Of a stretch of DNA of 5,875 nucleotides, positions 4,559 through 5,875 are shown in pieces. Source of the stretch: DATCVR01 sp036566745 (GTDB lineage Bacteria > Actinomycetota > Actinomycetes > Jiangellales > Jiangellaceae). Below the pieces are notes generated by a model that was not told the origin of the DNA, did no database searches, and saw only the letters and a program-made list of their open reading frames with translations. The translations under genes were made by a program, and so were the position numbers. Numbering within the stretch: the first letter of the stretch is position 1; each line of letters begins with the position of its first letter. The DNA lies in the NCBI GenBank assembly GCA_036566745.1, contig DATCVR010000276.1, positions 1 to 5,875 on the forward strand, given 5' to 3'.

Positions 4559-5365
4559 TTGAGCAGGCTGTTCAGGACGCGGAAGAAGACTTCGGCCGAG
4601 AAGGCAGCCGAGCAGGCCCGCGAGGCTGCCGAGCAGGCGCGTGAAGTGGCGCGCCAGGCCGGACGGCGCGCGAAGGAGGCCGCCCGCGAGGCCCGCGACG
4701 TGGCGGGCCCGGTGGTCGAGTCCGCCCTCGAGCGGCTCACGCCGGTGGTCGAGAAGGTCAGTCCGGCGGTCGATGCCGCCCGGGCCAAGGTCACGCCCGT
4801 CGCAGCGTCGGCACGCGACACGCTGATGCACGACGTCGTGCCCAAGGTCGCCGACTCTCTCGCCGACGCGGCGGAGCGGTTGTCCGAGAAGGCTCACGAC
4901 CTCTCCGAGCGTGCCACCGAGGCTGCGGAGAGGCCGGCCAAGCAGCGACGCAAGAAGCGCCGGCGCCGCATCGTGCTGGTGCTGGGCGGGTTCGCGGCGG
5001 CGGGAGCCACGGCTGCGGCCGTGCTCAAGCGGCGTGGCCAAGCCGAGCAGTGGACGACCTACGACCCGTCAGCCGGCCCCTGGGCTCCGGCTCCCGAGCC
5101 GGGCTCGGCTCCCGCCGGCGAGGCGCAGGCAGCGGACGACACCGCTGGTGCGTCGCCCGACGAGGCAGTCGCCGACGCCGCCGAGCATCCCCACCTGCCC
5201 ACGGATCCGGATGCTCCGGCGACCACCACCGATGTCGACGACGACGAGCCCGCTGCCCCGGCCAAGCCGGTGGCTCCGGCCAAGCGCGCGCCCGCCAAGA
5301 AGTCGGCGGCCAAGCGAGCACCGGCGAAGAAGGCTCCGCCCAAGTCCGCCCCACCCACCGACTGA
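4559..5365 (+). CDS. Coiled-coil, single-pass membrane protein with basic PAKK tail (DUF5324-like by position and build)
   Basis: A 268-residue protein of low complexity. Residues 12-48 are an Ala/Glu/Arg helix with visible seven-residue repeats (AEQAREA-type); the DNA shows a near-perfect 21-base duplication at 4607-4648. Residues 50-125 form further amphipathic helices. A very basic stretch (128-137, QRRKKRRRR) precedes one membrane helix (about 138-156, Leu/Val/Gly/Ala). The rest is disordered: acidic and Pro/Ala-rich (170-230), then a Lys/Pro/Ala tail (233-266) with PAKR/PAKK repeats like histone H1. Streptomyces carries a DUF5324 protein of similar design (long Ala-rich helices, then one membrane helix) next to its cyclophilin gene, so it may be the counterpart; the alignment cannot be checked here. 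Function is unknown. The basic tail could bind nucleic acid or acidic envelope polymers, depending on topology. Divergent from ppiA. Confidence 0.8.
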   Translation: MSRLFRTRKKTSAEKAAEQAREAAEQAREVARQAGRRAKEAAREARDVAGPVVESALERLTPVVEKVSPAVDAARAKVTPVAASARDTLMHDVVPKVADSLADAAERLSEKAHDLSERATEAAERPAKQRRKKRRRRIVLVLGGFAAAGATAAAVLKRRGQAEQWTTYDPSAGPWAPAPEPGSAPAGEAQAADDTAGASPDEAVADAAEHPHLPTDPDAPATTTDVDDDEPAAPAKPVAPAKRAPAKKSAAKRAPAKKAPPKSAPPTD

Positions 5366-5595
5366 CCCACCGCGCCAGCGTCCGCGCACCTCGAGGTCAG
5401 TCAGCCGCGCCGCAGGCGACGCATGGGCGGGTCGACGGACTGTCGAGCCGTCGTCACCTGGGTCCAGTCCGGTGGTGGCTGGGCCCGGAGCCGGCCTCAA
5501 GGCGATCGTCGTGGCCCGCTTCACCGCCACGACGATCGCCAGCCGGCGAGGAGCCCGGCCACGACCCACACCCCAGTCCCGCCCGAGCAAGCCGG
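5366..5595. other. Convergent intergenic region
   Basis: About 230 bases between the coiled-coil gene and dodecin. Apart from the hairpin at 5501-5540 no gene is visible. The frames that run through it are extensions of out-of-frame readings of the neighbouring gene and have no SD. Confidence 0.6.
5491..5546. terminator. Strong bidirectional hairpin terminator
   Basis: GGCGATCGTCGTGGC (5501-5515) pairs perfectly with 5526-5540, giving 15 base pairs around a ten-base loop. Outside it CCGGC (5491-5495) pairs with GCCGG (5542-5546) across a small asymmetric internal loop. It lies between two convergent genes, so it can end both transcripts. There is no T run. Confidence 0.75.
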
Positions 5596-5802
5596 TCAGT
5601 CGAGGATGAACGTCACCTCGAGGACGACCCGCCATCCCACGATCTGGCCGTCGGAGACCTCGACCTTCTGCTCCTTGACCCACGCGCCGGTGACGTTGCG
5701 CAGCGTGGCGTTCGCGCGATCGGTTCCCACGCGTACGGCGTCCTCGAAACTCGAGTCCGACCGGGCACTGATGTGGGTGATTCGTGCGACGGATCCGCTC
5801 AT
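5596..5802 (-). CDS. Dodecin family flavin-binding protein
   Basis: A 68-residue protein, the usual dodecin size (about 65-72). Dodecins form hollow dodecamers that store or buffer flavins (FMN, FAD, lumichrome) in the cytoplasm. Seen here: beta strand 4-10, helix S18-N38 with the E-x-A-(V/I)-R-x-G-x-x-R-A pattern, Trp41 at the flavin-stacking position (W36 in Halobacterium, W38 in M. tuberculosis), then strands ending E-V-T-F-I-L-D. Gln53 lies where the flavin-contacting Gln is expected. The ATG at 5802 is chosen because GAGGAGGT lies four bases upstream and gives the family length. A TTG at 5826 in the same frame would add eight residues and put the SD inside the gene. It appears to be transcribed alone, with its promoter in the last bases of the window. 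Confidence 0.94.
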   Translation of the reverse strand: MSGSVARITHISARSDSSFEDAVRVGTDRANATLRNVTGAWVKEQKVEVSDGQIVGWRVVLEVTFILD

Positions 5803-5875
5803 CGCGACCTCCTCGTCGAGAGCCAACGTGGCTGAACGCCAACGGCTCCGATCATCGTGGATCGACGAGGTGGGC
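5803..5875 (-). promoter_or_regulatory. Dodecin upstream region with strong Shine-Dalgarno
   Basis: The SD GAGGAGGT occupies 5814-5807. Further upstream GCCAACG occurs twice (5822-5828 and 5838-5844, plus-strand reading), and GAGCC (5820-5824) can pair with GGCTC (5844-5848). No clear -10/-35 pair is seen before the window ends, so the promoter is not located. Confidence 0.4.

Noticed and set aside
5803..5826. Dodecin beginning at TTG 5826 (76 residues)
   Set aside because: The strong SD at 5814-5807 would lie inside the coding region; ATG 5802 gives the family length.
5050..5835. Long frames on both strands (plus 5050-5835, minus 5842-5069) covering the end of the coiled-coil gene and dodecin
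   Set aside because: Low-complexity Arg/Gly/Pro/Ser composition, and they run through the 15-pair terminator hairpin and through dodecin, which has clear family features in its own frame.

Overview
The window comes from a high-G+C actinomycete-type chromosome. Almost every third codon position is G or C, GTG and TTG starts occur, and the gene set (PASTA-domain kinase, pabA/trpG, DUF881 protein, crgA, zinc-finger rhomboid, cyclophilin) is the conserved actinobacterial cell-division/cell-wall neighbourhood. In Mycobacterium and Streptomyces this neighbourhood lies fairly close to dnaA/oriC. The species cannot be read from the window; it is not an obviously Mycobacterium- or Streptomyces-like version.

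Layout. (1) 1-1041, plus strand: the C-terminal part of a PknB-type Ser/Thr kinase (acidic juxtamembrane segment, one membrane helix, three PASTA domains, and a secreted tail of sixteen tetrapeptide repeats). (2) 1042-1142: a convergent intergenic region packed with inverted repeats, acting as terminators for both sides. (3) 2515-1143, minus strand: a two-gene operon, a DUF881 membrane protein followed with a 4-base ATGA overlap by a glutamine amidotransferase (PabA/TrpG). (4) 2516-2625: a short divergent promoter region, then crgA (plus, 2626-2889). (5) 2890-2970: a convergent gap holding a perfect DnaA box, several near matches and a 12-base palindrome. (6) 4409-2971, minus strand: cyclophilin (PpiA), then a rhomboid protease with an N-terminal zinc finger. 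(7) 4410-4558: a divergent regulatory region. (8) 4559-5365, plus strand: an Ala/Glu/Lys-rich coiled-coil single-pass membrane protein with a PAKK-type basic tail, in the place where Streptomyces carries a DUF5324 protein. (9) A strong bidirectional hairpin at 5501-5540. (10) Dodecin (minus, 5802-5596) and its upstream region.

How the genes fit together: PknB senses peptidoglycan/lipid II through PASTA domains and controls growth and division. CrgA is a small divisome membrane protein. The rhomboid, DUF881 and coiled-coil proteins are membrane proteins of uncertain role in the same neighbourhood. PabA/TrpG (folate/tryptophan), cyclophilin and dodecin (flavin storage) are housekeeping. The gene content is ordinary for the phylum. 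The most interesting material is non-coding: the DnaA-box cluster at 2898-2970, the repeated CGGCTGA hairpin block at 1069-1155, and a Shine-Dalgarno flanked by two complementary heptamers at 2518-2541. No tRNA, rRNA, CRISPR array or mobile element was seen.
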